From positions 310,001-374,000 of the forward strand of contig CANNDL010000003.1 in the NCBI GenBank assembly GCA_947503435.1: a stretch of 64,000 nt of DNA, in the 5' to 3' direction. Made by a program: the position numbers and the translations under genes. Below are positions 31,952 through 41,971 of the stretch, in pieces (position 1 is the first letter of the stretch; the number at the start of each line of letters is the position of its first letter). Source of the DNA: an uncultured Kangiella sp. GTDB taxonomy: Bacteria > Pseudomonadota > Gammaproteobacteria > Enterobacterales > Kangiellaceae. The notes beneath the pieces are model-generated. The model saw nothing but the letters and a program-made list of their open reading frames with translations. It had not been told where the DNA came from and did not search any database.

Positions 31952-32811
31952 TATTGAGGCTTTATAGAGGTCACTTTCAACAGATGGATTCTGCGTTCAT
32001 CGGCATTAACTACGGTAAATTCATAGTTACCCATTTCAATCGATTCATCTACATCAGGCATATGACCAAACTGATTAACCACTAAGCCACCGATGGTATC
32101 GAACTCGTCATCAGAATAATCAGCTTCAAGCTCTTCATTGAAATCTTCAATTTCAGTTTGGGCTTTCACCATATAAACGCCATTGCCATGCGGCTTAACG
32201 TTGCCTTCATCTTCATCGATATCAAATTCGTCTTCGATCTCGCCGACTATTTGTTCCAATACATCTTCAATGGTCACTAATCCCGAAACACCGCCGTATT
32301 CATCGACCACAATGGCCATATGGTTTCGGTTCAAGCGAAATTCTTTAAGTAATACGTCTAATTTTTTGCTTTCTGGAACTATCACTGCAGGACGTAAAAT
32401 ATCCTTGATATCAAATACTTGTTGCTCAGACTCAGAAAGGTTGATGCTATTCTCAGCTGCATACACTAGCAATTCTTTAGCCAGCATAATCCCTTCAATA
32501 TCGTCACGATTCTCCCCGAACACCGGATAGCGGGAGTGTTTGGTTTCAATAACCATCGGTAATATTTCATTGAGCTTGGCATCTTCATGAATAACACTCA
32601 TCTGTGAGCGTGGAATCATAATGTCGCGAACTTGCATTTCAGCAACTTGCAACACGCCTTCCATCATAGAAAGGGAATCTGGCTTAATGAGTTCGTCATC
32701 TTTAGCGCCACGCAAAACTTCGACTAAGTCTTGGCGATCTTGGGGTTCCGATTGGAACAGTTGAGTGATTTTTTGAAAAAAACTTCTCGACGGAGGTTTG
32801 TCGTCGTTCAT
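31951..32811 (-). CDS. corC: CorC/HlyC family CBS-domain protein
   Basis: VRDIMIPRSQMSVI; NRNHMAIVVDEYGGVSGLVTIEDVLEQIVGEIEDEFD; last base shared with the lnt start. Confidence 0.95.
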   Translation of the reverse strand: MNDDKPPSRSFFQKITQLFQSEPQDRQDLVEVLRGAKDDELIKPDSLSMMEGVLQVAEMQVRDIMIPRSQMSVIHEDAKLNEILPMVIETKHSRYPVFGENRDDIEGIMLAKELLVYAAENSINLSESEQQVFDIKDILRPAVIVPESKKLDVLLKEFRLNRNHMAIVVDEYGGVSGLVTIEDVLEQIVGEIEDEFDIDEDEGNVKPHGNGVYMVKAQTEIEDFNEELEADYSDDEFDTIGGLVVNQFGHMPDVDESIEMGNYEFTVVNADERRIHLLKVTSIKPQ

Positions 32812-32868
32812 TTAGGGTTATTTTTGCCTCATTTTGCCAATAATAATCAGATGCCTTATGACTACTTT

Positions 32869-33372
32869 TTACGCTAGCTCATAAGGGTTAACAATTGCCA
32901 TAGAATTTAATATAGCAATCTCTAAAGACTCCATCTGCAGAGCCTCAGATTCATTTATATGATCGTAGCCTAATAAATGCAAGCTACCATGCACTATCAT
33001 ATGCGCCCAGTGTGCTTTCAGCATTTTACCCTGTTCACGGGCTTCGTTTGCTATCACTTCGGCACATACCACTAAATCGCCTAAAATCGGCAACTGCTGC
33101 TGCAAACCCGGCGGATTTTCAAACGGAAACGAAAGCACATTGGTAGGCTTATCTTTTCCTCTATAATTAGCATTTAGCTCTTGGCTTTCCCTGGTATCTA
33201 CCACTCGAACGGTTATCTCAATTGGCAATGGTAATTTTTTAGCCGAGCCAAATTTTTCATACTCTGCCGATAGCCCTGTGGCAATCCAATTACTAATTTC
33301 GTCCGCAGAAGGAATATCTTGAGAGTCTATGGCGATTTGATAATCGAGATGAATTTGCTCACAACTAATCAT
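32869..33372 (-). CDS. ybeY: Endoribonuclease YbeY (rRNA maturation factor)
   Basis: MIVHGSLHLLGYDHINESEA metal-binding motif; NANYRGKDKPTNVLSFPFE. Confidence 0.96.
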   Translation of the reverse strand: MISCEQIHLDYQIAIDSQDIPSADEISNWIATGLSAEYEKFGSAKKLPLPIEITVRVVDTRESQELNANYRGKDKPTNVLSFPFENPPGLQQQLPILGDLVVCAEVIANEAREQGKMLKAHWAHMIVHGSLHLLGYDHINESEALQMESLEIAILNSMAIVNPYELA

Positions 33373-33381
33373 AAATATTGA

Positions 33382-34359
33382 TCAGTCCTTATCAGTTTCT
33401 TGCTCAAACGATTCGTAGGCTTGCACAATTCTTTGCACGACCGGATGACGAACCACGTCTTGAGATTGGAAGAAAGTAAAACTAATACCATCCACTTTTT
33501 GCAAAACATTGATCACATGGCGTAAACCGGATTTTTGTCCGCGGGGTAAATCCACTTGAGTAATATCACCGGTAATAACCGCTTTAGAATTAAAACCAAT
33601 ACGAGTCAAAAACATTTTCATTTGCTCAGGGGTGGTGTTTTGGCTTTCATCCAAAATCACAAAAGCATCGTTTAAAGTACGGCCACGCATATAAGCAAGC
33701 GGTGCTACTTCAATTACATTACGCTCCATCAATTTCGCAACTTTTTCAAAGCCAAACATTTCATAAAGTGCGTCATATAAAGGGCGTAAATAGGGGTCGA
33801 CTTTTTGCGCCAAATCTCCCGGTAAAAAACCCAAGCGTTCGCCGGCTTCAACCGCCGGTCTTGTCAACAGAATGCGACGAATTTGTTGTTTCTCCCAAGC
33901 ATCTACTGCGCTTGCCACCGCTAAGTAAGTTTTACCGGTACCGGCAGGGCCAATACCAAAACTAATATCATGGTGCTTAATGGCCTGTATATAGTGCTTT
34001 TGATTTGGGCTACGCGGTTTAATCAATCCGCGTTTGGTAATTAATTTTACATCGTCATGACTTGCCGGTTCTGCTAAAGCTTGCTCCGCCATTACTTCTT
34101 GAATTGCTAAATGCACATCAGCACTATCCAAGTCTTGTCGCTTTTTTGTTTGCGCATACAGGCTTTCAATGGCCTGACGAGCTGCATTGGTATTTTTAGC
34201 TTCGCCAATCACTTGCACCTGATTTTCACGCAAATTGATCTCTACACCAAGTCGACGTTCAAGGTGTTTGATATGCTCATCAAGATAACCCACCAATGCT
34301 GAAACACGAGCATTATCGGCGGGCAATAATTCAAAGGATTGTGATGCTAAATCGGACAT
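33382..34359 (-). CDS. ybeZ: PhoH-like ATPase
   Basis: FGIGPAGTGKTYLAVASAVDA; LTRPAVEAGERLGFLPGDLAQKVDPYLRPLYDAL. Confidence 0.96.
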   Translation of the reverse strand: MSDLASQSFELLPADNARVSALVGYLDEHIKHLERRLGVEINLRENQVQVIGEAKNTNAARQAIESLYAQTKKRQDLDSADVHLAIQEVMAEQALAEPASHDDVKLITKRGLIKPRSPNQKHYIQAIKHHDISFGIGPAGTGKTYLAVASAVDAWEKQQIRRILLTRPAVEAGERLGFLPGDLAQKVDPYLRPLYDALYEMFGFEKVAKLMERNVIEVAPLAYMRGRTLNDAFVILDESQNTTPEQMKMFLTRIGFNSKAVITGDITQVDLPRGQKSGLRHVINVLQKVDGISFTFFQSQDVVRHPVVQRIVQAYESFEQETDKD

Positions 34360-34396
34360 AAATTCCTTTTGTTTGATTTCTTATTCGAAATGTTGC

Positions 34397-35779
34397 TTAG
34401 TAAATTTTGCCGTCAGCAATAAATTCACCGCGCAATGAATTTGCAAATGCTTCAGTAATTTCCACTTCTACGAATTTACCAATAACGGTATGTGGTCCTT
34501 GAAAATTAACAATACGATTATTTTCAGTACGAGCTCTAATTTCCATTGGGTCTTTCTTGGATGGGCCTTCTACCAATACAGTTTGGCGAGTACCAACCAT
34601 GTTGCGGCTAATGGAAAAAGCTTGTTGATTAATTCGTTGTTGTAACAAACTTAAACGCTGCTTTTTATCTTCTTCAGGTGTATCGTCTACCAAATCTGAA
34701 GCTGGTGTGCCTGGACGTGCACTATAAATAAAGCTGAACGAATGGTCATAGCCAATATCAGCAATCAAATTCATGGTATCTTCAAAATCTTGATCCGTTT
34801 CACCTGGGAAGCCAATGATAAAATCTGAAGACATAGAAATATCTGGACGTATTTTACGTAACTTGCGTATCTTTGATTTATATTCTAACGTCGTGTGACC
34901 ACGCTTCATCATGGCTAATACTCGATCAGAGCCCGACTGAACGGGTAAATGCAAATGACTTACTAATTCTGGAACATCAGCATAAACATCAATCAAACGC
35001 TCAGAAAATTCAACTGGATGAGAAGTGGTATAACGAATACGGTCAATACCATCAATCGCCGCGACATAAGTAATTAACTCTGCTAAATCCGCTTTATGGC
35101 CTTCGTGAGTTATGCCGCGATAAGCATTTACATTTTGACCTAATAGGTTAATCTCACGCACATTTTGCTCAGCTAACTGAGCACACTCAGCCAAGACATC
35201 GTCAAATGGACGGCTAACTTCTTCGCCACGAGTATATGGCACAACACAGAATGAGCAATATTTTGAACAGCCTTCCATAACCGATACAAAGGCAGTTGGA
35301 CCTTCAGCTCGAGGTTCAGGTAGACGATCGAATTTTTCAATTTCAGGGAAGCTGATATCTAAAACCACCTTCTTCTGACCCGAAGCTTGTTTGATCATTT
35401 CTGGCAAGCGGTGCAAAGTTTGTGGTCCAAAGATTACATCCACATAAGGCGCTCTTTGGCGGATCACATTACCTTCTTGTGAAGCAACACAACCACCCAC
35501 ACCAATAATCAAATCGGGTTTATTGTCTTTAAGATTTTTCCATTGGCCTAATTGCGAGAATACTTTCTCTTGAGCTTTTTCACGAATAGAGCAGGTATTC
35601 AATAGAATTACATCGGCTTCTTCTGCCGTTGCTGCGGCTTCTAGCCCCTGAGTTTTATTAAGCAGATCAGACATACGAGACGAATCGTATTCATTCATCT
35701 GACAACCCCAGGTTTTAATAAATAACTTTTTAGTCGCTTGTTTAGCTGGCTCAGCTACTAGTTCGCTCATCTGGCTCAA
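34397..35779 (-). CDS. miaB: tRNA-2-methylthio-N6-dimethylallyladenosine synthase
   Basis: [35 protein letters not shown] radical SAM CxxxCxxC; TRAM C-terminus. Confidence 0.98.
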   Translation of the reverse strand: MSQMSELVAEPAKQATKKLFIKTWGCQMNEYDSSRMSDLLNKTQGLEAAATAEEADVILLNTCSIREKAQEKVFSQLGQWKNLKDNKPDLIIGVGGCVASQEGNVIRQRAPYVDVIFGPQTLHRLPEMIKQASGQKKVVLDISFPEIEKFDRLPEPRAEGPTAFVSVMEGCSKYCSFCVVPYTRGEEVSRPFDDVLAECAQLAEQNVREINLLGQNVNAYRGITHEGHKADLAELITYVAAIDGIDRIRYTTSHPVEFSERLIDVYADVPELVSHLHLPVQSGSDRVLAMMKRGHTTLEYKSKIRKLRKIRPDISMSSDFIIGFPGETDQDFEDTMNLIADIGYDHSFSFIYSARPGTPASDLVDDTPEEDKKQRLSLLQQRINQQAFSISRNMVGTRQTVLVEGPSKKDPMEIRARTENNRIVNFQGPHTVIGKFVEVEITEAFANSLRGEFIADGKIY

Positions 35780-36022
35780 TTTACCGCTTTAAATCTTAAA
35801 AAAGGGCGCGAATTATAGCTCAAACCACTTTATACCGCCATATTTATGCGATTATTTTTTGAACAACCCGATATTAATTATACCGACTTTCAAGCCAAAG
35901 CCATTTTTCGCCCGATTTAGCAGTTTTGCATCATTTTGTTCAATCAATTCAGCCATAAGTTATTGCTTTAATAGTACTCAAGCAAAGCAAATACCTATTA
36001 TGACAAAACATTGGAGATCATC

Positions 36023-36514
36023 ATGAATATCAAAAAATCATTAGTAACTATCGCTTTAATCGGTACCTTTGGACTTAACGCTGCAATGGCTGAGAAAGGA
36101 CTATCAATCGACGAAGTTGGCCACTTAAGTTTTACCCAGCAAGGTGTTGTACAAAAGAAAATTGCCACAGCGACAACGGTTATCAGCCGTTATAGTGACA
36201 ATAAGGCCACGGTTAAGGTTAGTCAGGTTTTTGCTAACGATTCTAAAAGTACAATCAGTGCAGAGTATTTTTTCCCTATACCAGAAAATGGCAACCTGGT
36301 TGATTTTAAAATGCAGAGCGATTACGAGTTAGCGACAATCATACCTGAGAAAACCGTAACGTTAGATAAAGGCGACAAAGTAACGGTAGCTTATCAATAT
36401 GAAGTGGCGGAAGATTCAAATTATCACGCTAGTTTAATGAGTTTTCCTGCAGAGCCAGCCCGCTCAGCAAAAAACAAGTCAGTTGATTTAGTAAAGCTTA
36501 TTGCTAAAAAATAG
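36023..36514 (+). CDS. Secreted protein with VIT-like segment, function unknown
   Basis: Signal peptide MNIKKSLVTIALIGTFGLNAAMA; ATVKVSQVFANDSKSTISAEYFFPIPENGNLVDFKMQ resembles the VIT domain core; RBS GGAG upstream of 36023. Confidence 0.6.
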   Translation: MNIKKSLVTIALIGTFGLNAAMAEKGLSIDEVGHLSFTQQGVVQKKIATATTVISRYSDNKATVKVSQVFANDSKSTISAEYFFPIPENGNLVDFKMQSDYELATIIPEKTVTLDKGDKVTVAYQYEVAEDSNYHASLMSFPAEPARSAKNKSVDLVKLIAKK

Positions 36515-36570
36515 TTTCCCCAAAGTCACAAGGATGTGAATTCTTATTACTCTCAGTGATAACCCTTTAC

Positions 36571-36627
36571 TCTCGAGCCAGTGATTACTCCTAAGCTATC
36601 TAAAACCCGCACTGGTTCGAGAGACCT
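36571..36627 (+). terminator. Probable intrinsic terminator after the VIT-like gene
   Basis: TCTCGAGCCAGTG (36571-36583) pairs with CACTGGTTCGAGA (36610-36622), 13 positions with one G:T; followed by GACCTTTTT. Confidence 0.55.
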
Positions 36628-36637
36628 TTTTACCACC

Positions 36638-37039
36638 TTAAGGCTGCTTAATTGCTAACTTAGCACCCAGTAAAGACGCAGGAATGATAGTTAGAACATT
36701 TATCACCATAAACCACACAGGGTGTGGAATCATAAATAAATTCACAATGGCACCCACTAAAAGCATTACGCCACAGATAAGGGCCAAAGTGTAATTGTTA
36801 GCTGCAGCAATTTTCGTACTTAAGAGCCCTGCAACCAAAGCACCTGCAATATGAGCCAATAACACCGTCACCAGTGCGCTCGCCGGCAGTCCTTGTACAT
36901 AATCAGAAAAGGCATCTTTATCCTCAAGTGTTAGACCCTCAGGCCATGGGAAGCGAAACATATTGATAGATTCGATCCCCATGATCACTATTCCGCCAAC
37001 AATCAAACCGATAACAACTGCTAATATTTTCTTGCCCAT
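36638..37039 (-). CDS. Small multi-TM membrane protein, unknown function
   Basis: Continuous ORF with four hydrophobic segments; 18 nt downstream of the next gene. Confidence 0.65.
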   Translation of the reverse strand: MGKKILAVVIGLIVGGIVIMGIESINMFRFPWPEGLTLEDKDAFSDYVQGLPASALVTVLLAHIAGALVAGLLSTKIAAANNYTLALICGVMLLVGAIVNLFMIPHPVWFMVINVLTIIPASLLGAKLAIKQP

Positions 37040-37057
37040 AATTGACCATTCCCCAAA

Positions 37058-37570
37058 TTATTCAGATGTCTTCTTTTTATATAACCCATCGAAAGCGGTA
37101 TTCCAAGTTTTACCTGAATCCGTAGTGGTTTCCCAGTGCTGACGTACGTTGGTTCTATCGCCATCTTTTATCGGCGTCCAAGTAATACGATTTAAAACTT
37201 TTCCATTTTGTCCTTGAGTAAAGCCTTGTAGCACCATAGCGTCACCTTTTAGTCCACCATCGAGCTGCAACAAGCTACCGCCAATATCGACCCAAGTTTG
37301 ATGCCACTTACCTTGAGTTTGATCGTAGATATTAAAACTATGGCCGCAATAGCCAGTGGTACTTTCCCATGACTCTTTTAAAGAGCAACCATTAAGGATT
37401 TTCTCAATTTTATTCTCGCCGATTTTTTGCCCTTGCGGATTAAATACTTCCCATTCACCAATCCAAAAATCGAATTGACGATATTCTTCTACCGAGCATG
37501 GAACTGGCTGCTGTGCCGAATTGGCTTGCATTGAAATTAAAGCTAGTAGCGTGATGATTATCTTTTTCAT
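37058..37570 (-). CDS. Secreted DUF1579-like / lipocalin-like protein, unknown function
   Basis: Signal peptide MKKIIITLLALISMQANSA; FDFWIGEWEVFNPQGQKIGENKIEKILNGCSLKESWES pattern. Confidence 0.65.
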   Translation of the reverse strand: MKKIIITLLALISMQANSAQQPVPCSVEEYRQFDFWIGEWEVFNPQGQKIGENKIEKILNGCSLKESWESTTGYCGHSFNIYDQTQGKWHQTWVDIGGSLLQLDGGLKGDAMVLQGFTQGQNGKVLNRITWTPIKDGDRTNVRQHWETTTDSGKTWNTAFDGLYKKKTSE

Positions 37571-37702
37571 AATTCTCCCCATAGAGTTTTTGCTTAAATA
37601 TCATACTAAATGAATCCAAATAGAGAAAATCATCATTGTAAGGACCTGTTAATATCAATATCGGTTTGATAATCTAAGAACAACAATAGATGAGGTTAAT
37701 AT

Positions 37703-38542
37703 ATGGAAATTTTCAATTATAAATTTGACGATCTAATAAATCCCGTTTTAATAGCGCTCCACCACTTAGGAGGCTCAGGCACTAACAGTGAAATCGAAGA
37801 ACAAATCATAAAAACACTCAATCTAACTAACGAAGAAATTGAAGATAAACATAGAGGAAATACATCAAAATTGGCTTACCGAGCAGCATGGGCGCGAACA
37901 TATCTTAAAAATCTAGGACTAATTGAAAACTCTTCTAGAGCTGTTTGGGCACTTACTCCTGAGGGTAATAAAATTTCTAACATCGATAAAGTCGAAGCAA
38001 TCAAATCGGTTCGAGGAAAACCATATCGACCAACAAAAATTAATGAGCATAAACTAAAACAATCTCAAGAGTTAAATGATTTAACTTGGGAAGAGGAAAT
38101 TATAGATATTATTAAAACTATCGAGCCTGACGCTTTTGAAAGGTTATGCCAAAGGGTATTAAGAGAGCTTGGTTTTAACAATGTTGAAGTCACCGGAAAA
38201 AGCGGTGATGGAGGTGTTGATGGCGTAGGCGTAATAAAATTGGGTGGGGTATTGTCTTTTCATGTTGTATTTCAATGTAAAAGATATGCTGGCTCAGTTT
38301 CTTCAAGTGCAATTAGAGACTTTAGAGGTGCCATGATCGGTAGAGCAGACAAAGGATTGTTTCTTACAACAGGTACTTTTACAAGAGATGCAAAGCTAGA
38401 AGCACAAAGAGATGGCGCTCCTCCAATTGATTTAATAGATGGAAATGACTTTGCGGAAAAATTAAAGGAATTAAAACTAGGTGTAAATATCCAAGAGGTT
38501 GAAGAGGTAACAGTCATTCCAGAGTGGTTTCAAGAATTCTAG
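37703..38542 (+). CDS. Mrr-type restriction endonuclease with N-terminal winged-helix (Mrr_N-like) domain
   Basis: N-terminal ALHHLGGSGTNSEIEEQI; C-terminal FERLCQRVLRELGFNNVEVTGKSGDGGVDGVGVI...HVVFQCKRYAGSVSSSAIRDFRGAM.GRADKGLFLTTGTFT: D...QxK catalytic motif. Confidence 0.88.
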   Translation: MEIFNYKFDDLINPVLIALHHLGGSGTNSEIEEQIIKTLNLTNEEIEDKHRGNTSKLAYRAAWARTYLKNLGLIENSSRAVWALTPEGNKISNIDKVEAIKSVRGKPYRPTKINEHKLKQSQELNDLTWEEEIIDIIKTIEPDAFERLCQRVLRELGFNNVEVTGKSGDGGVDGVGVIKLGGVLSFHVVFQCKRYAGSVSSSAIRDFRGAMIGRADKGLFLTTGTFTRDAKLEAQRDGAPPIDLIDGNDFAEKLKELKLGVNIQEVEEVTVIPEWFQEF

Positions 38543-38546
38543 GCAA

Positions 38547-38574
38547 CAAAAAGGGAGCCTAGGCTCCCTTTTCT
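38547..38574. terminator. Bidirectional intrinsic terminator between the Mrr-like gene and pnp
   Basis: Perfect palindrome AAGGGAGCCTAGGCTCCCTT (38551-38570) with A tract upstream and TTTTCTT downstream. Confidence 0.88.
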
Positions 38575-38590
38575 TAATCATATAAAATGA

Positions 38591-40744
38591 TTACTCAGCT
38601 TCTGGTGCAGGGGCAGGGGCTTCCTCCGCAGCAGGTGCTGGAGCTTCTTCTTGAGCAGGCGGCTCAATCAAAGCTTTCATACTTAAACGAACGCGCCCTT
38701 GGCGATCCACTTCTAGTACTTTAACTTTAACCATGTCGCCTTCTTTTAAGTAGTCAGTTACTTTATTCACGCGCTCATGAGCGATTTGTGAAATATGCAC
38801 CAGACCATCTTTACCAGGAGTCAATTGAACGAATGCACCAAAGTCTGCCAGGCGAACCACTTTGCCATCAAACTCCATGCCTGCTTCAATTTCCATAGTG
38901 ATCATTTCGATGCGCTTAATGGCTAAAGCTGCGCCTTCTGAATCACTAGAAGCCACTTTAATAGTACCGTCATCTTCGATTTCGATAGTAGCGCCCGTTT
39001 CTTCTGTTAAAGCACGAATCGTAGAACCACCTTTACCAATAACTTCCGCAATTTTATCTTGCGGAATTTTAATGGTAGTAATACGTGGAGCGTGCTCAGA
39101 AATATCATCACGAGGCTTATCAATGGCTTGATTCATTACGCTCAAGATATGCAAACGGCCACCTTTTGCTTGGTGTAATGCTTTTTGCATAATTTCCTGA
39201 GTGATACCGTCGATTTTGATATCCATTTGTAATGCAGTGATACCAGCTTCAGTACCCGCAACTTTAAAGTCCATGTCACCTAAGTGATCTTCATCACCTA
39301 AGATGTCAGAAAGTACTACAAACTTGTCGCCTTCTTTTACTAGACCCATCGCGATACCAGCTACCGGTGCTTTCATTGGAACACCAGCGTCCATTAATGC
39401 TAATGAAGTACCACAAACTGAAGCCATTGAGCTTGAACCGTTTGATTCCGTAATTTCTGAAACCACACGGATAGTGTATGGGAATTCTTCAATGGTTGGA
39501 GCCATCGCAGCAACACCACGTTTAGCTAAACGGCCGTGACCTATTTCGCGACGCTTTGGTGAGCCCATAAAGCCCGTTTCACCTACACAGTATGGAGGGA
39601 AATTATAGTGCAACATGAAGTAATCTTTAGATTCTCCCATGATGCTGTCTTTAATTTGTGCGTCGCGTTGCGTACCTAAAGTAGCAACTACTAATGCTTG
39701 CGTTTCACCACGAGTAAATACCGCAGAACCGTGAGTTCTTGGCAATACACCTGTTCGAATGTCTAGCATACGAACCATATCTGGCTCACGACCGTCGATA
39801 CGAGGAGAACCATTGATGATGCGAGAACGAACCACTTCTTTTTCAATCGAGTGGAACATGTCTTTAACGTCGCCAGCTTCAGGTTGGCCTTCTTCTTCGC
39901 CAGCTAATGCTTCAACCGCTGCATCAGATAATGCGTGAATTTTAGAATAGCGCTCAGCTTTATCAGCGATTTGGTAAGCTTCGTCAATAGCTGCTAAAGA
40001 GTGCGCTTTTACTGCATCATAAAGTGCTACGTCTTTTTCTGGTGCAGCCCAATCCCACTTATCTTTTGCTGATTCAGCAGCAAATTCTTGAATCGCTTTA
40101 ATGGCACGCTTTGACTCTTCGTGACCAAACATCACAGCGCCAAGCATAATGTTTTCTTCTAACTCTTGAGCTTCTGACTCAACCATCAATACCGCGTCAT
40201 TAGTACCAGCCACCATTAAATCTAGTTTAGATTCTTTAAGCTGAGTTACGGTTGGGTTAAGCACATAATCGCCATCAATATAACCAACTTGAGCTGCGCC
40301 AACTGGACCAGCAAAAGGAATTCCAGAAATTTCTAGAGCGGCAGAAGCACCGATCATTGAAATAACTTCTGTTGGAATATCTTGGTTAATTGAAACGATA
40401 GTAATCACAACTTGTACTTCGTTCATAAACCCTTCTGGGAATAATGGGCGAAGTGGACGGTCAATTAATCGAGCAATTAAAGTCTCTTCATCAGAAGGAC
40501 GAGCTTCGCGCTTTAAAAATCCACCTGGGATTTTGCCTGCCGCGTAAGTCTTCTCGTAGTAATTTACCGTTAATGGAAAGAAACTTTGATCCGGTCTGGC
40601 TTCTTTTTTACCAACAACCGATACGAATGCTGTAGTTCCTTCACAATCAATTAATACTGAACCCGATGCTTGTCTTGCTACACGGCCAGTTTCCATAGTG
40701 ACGGTGCGACCGCCGTACTCAAAAGATTTTTTTATATAATCCAC
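38591..40744 (-). CDS. pnp: Polyribonucleotide nucleotidyltransferase
   Basis: Two RNase PH cores ([50 protein letters not shown]), KH ([21 protein letters not shown]) and S1 domains; Ala/Pro/Glu-rich tail. Confidence 0.98.
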   Translation of the reverse strand: MDYIKKSFEYGGRTVTMETGRVARQASGSVLIDCEGTTAFVSVVGKKEARPDQSFFPLTVNYYEKTYAAGKIPGGFLKREARPSDEETLIARLIDRPLRPLFPEGFMNEVQVVITIVSINQDIPTEVISMIGASAALEISGIPFAGPVGAAQVGYIDGDYVLNPTVTQLKESKLDLMVAGTNDAVLMVESEAQELEENIMLGAVMFGHEESKRAIKAIQEFAAESAKDKWDWAAPEKDVALYDAVKAHSLAAIDEAYQIADKAERYSKIHALSDAAVEALAGEEEGQPEAGDVKDMFHSIEKEVVRSRIINGSPRIDGREPDMVRMLDIRTGVLPRTHGSAVFTRGETQALVVATLGTQRDAQIKDSIMGESKDYFMLHYNFPPYCVGETGFMGSPKRREIGHGRLAKRGVAAMAPTIEEFPYTIRVVSEITESNGSSSMASVCGTSLALMDAGVPMKAPVAGIAMGLVKEGDKFVVLSDILGDEDHLGDMDFKVAGTEAGITALQMDIKIDGITQEIMQKALHQAKGGRLHILSVMNQAIDKPRDDISEHAPRITTIKIPQDKIAEVIGKGGSTIRALTEETGATIEIEDDGTIKVASSDSEGAALAIKRIEMITMEIEAGMEFDGKVVRLADFGAFVQLTPGKDGLVHISQIAHERVNKVTDYLKEGDMVKVKVLEVDRQGRVRLSMKALIEPPAQEEAPAPAAEEAPAPAPEAE

Positions 40745-40826
40745 AATATTTTCCTATATTTTATTTACCCTTTCAGAACTCACATCGTCTGAAAGTTTTT
40801 TCATAACATCATGACTGATGCCACAA

Positions 40827-40856
40827 ACAAAAAAGGGGCTAGAAGCCCCTTTTTAT
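40827..40856 (-). terminator. Intrinsic terminator downstream of rpsO
   Basis: AGGGGCT-AGA-AGCCCCT (40834-40850) followed on the minus strand by a T tract. Confidence 0.85.
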
Positions 40857-40859
40857 TCT

Positions 40860-41129
40860 TTAGCGACGTAGACCTAACTTCTTAATTAAATCTGCGTAGC
40901 GCGAACTGTCTTTACGCTTTAAGTAGTCCAACAATTTACGACGTTGGCTTACCATGCGTAACAAACCACGACGTGAGTGGTGGTCATGTTTGTGTGCTTT
41001 AAAGTGGCCTTGCAAATGGTTGATTTGCGCCGTTAATAAAGCAACTTGTACTTCAGGAGAACCCGTATCGCCTTCACCGCGAGCGTGTTCTTTTACAATT
41101 TCAGCTTTCGCTTCTGCACTTAGTGACAT
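40860..41129 (-). CDS. rpsO: 30S ribosomal protein S15
   Basis: [52 protein letters not shown]. Confidence 0.99.
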   Translation of the reverse strand: MSLSAEAKAEIVKEHARGEGDTGSPEVQVALLTAQINHLQGHFKAHKHDHHSRRGLLRMVSQRRKLLDYLKRKDSSRYADLIKKLGLRR

Positions 41130-41206
41130 ATATCTACTCCAAAATGTTGAGTCTTTAATATTACTGACTGGCCAATCACTAATTCAGCCAATCAAACGAA
41201 GTCGCG

Positions 41207-41235
41207 ATTTTACCTGTGTTTTTAGGGCTAAACAA
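41207..41235 (-). promoter_or_regulatory. Putative sigma70 promoter for rpsO
   Basis: Minus strand TTGTTT (41230-41235) - 17 nt - TAAAAT (41207-41212), about 77 nt upstream of the rpsO start. Confidence 0.5.
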
Positions 41236-41273
41236 GCCCCAAAGCCACTATTTTGTTGGATTACAGCTCGAAA

Positions 41274-41864
41274 TTATTGGTTTATTGCGCGGATAGGTGT
41301 GATCTCGCCAGTTTCAGCCATTTCAGGTGAAATTTCTACGGGATTTGGCGAGCTCAAAAAACATTCTCGTAAAAATTGTTCAAAGCATGATTCAGTTTCT
41401 GAAAGTTTATTTCGTAAGCGGTGACCACCGGCAAAAATATGCATGCTCGCGCCTGCAGAACGGGCAAAACGAATGACATTTTGCACAGGAACAATATCAT
41501 CATCCCAGCCATGAACTACGGTAGTGGGACAGTTCAACTTTTCCACTTCTGCCTCGGCATAACCATCCATATAAAGCGCTGGTGAAATTAAGAAAATACC
41601 CAGAGGATCATGAGAAAGCGCAGACACAGCTGAAACATACCCTCCCATACTGGTTCCAACCAAAATATAGGGGCGCTCCAATTCTTCCAAATAGCGATTC
41701 AGTTTTTCCACTCTTTCATTGGTTGGCAATCGGCGATAATCCAAAGATTCCACTTCATACCCCATCCGCACCGCAATTTGTGACAAGGATTTAATCCGAC
41801 TACCTTTTGGGCCGGTCACTTTACCGTGCGAAAATATTACTATAGGTTTTTGCTCAATCGCCAT
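41274..41864 (-). CDS. Alpha/beta hydrolase family protein
   Basis: FSHGK oxyanion region; nucleophile elbow GTSMGG; HGWDDDIVP (Asp) and GGHRL (His). Start at MAIEQKPIV. Confidence 0.82.
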   Translation of the reverse strand: MAIEQKPIVIFSHGKVTGPKGSRIKSLSQIAVRMGYEVESLDYRRLPTNERVEKLNRYLEELERPYILVGTSMGGYVSAVSALSHDPLGIFLISPALYMDGYAEAEVEKLNCPTTVVHGWDDDIVPVQNVIRFARSAGASMHIFAGGHRLRNKLSETESCFEQFLRECFLSSPNPVEISPEMAETGEITPIRAINQ

Positions 41865-41971
41865 ATTCAATTCTTGCATAATCACTTTCCTTAACTATTA
41901 TCCTTGTTTTTTATTATAAAAACGTCTTATTTCTCAAAAAGACATTTCTTTATTTGTCTATATATCTAAAC

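Noticed and set aside
36638-37570. Possible toxin-antitoxin or immunity pair (small TM protein plus secreted protein)
   Set aside because: No toxin, antitoxin or effector motif recognised; sizes and signal peptide do not fit a typical TA pair.
40954-41424. Plus-strand 156-aa ORF over rpsO and its upstream region
   Set aside because: Antisense to rpsO and the hydrolase 3' end; no coding character.
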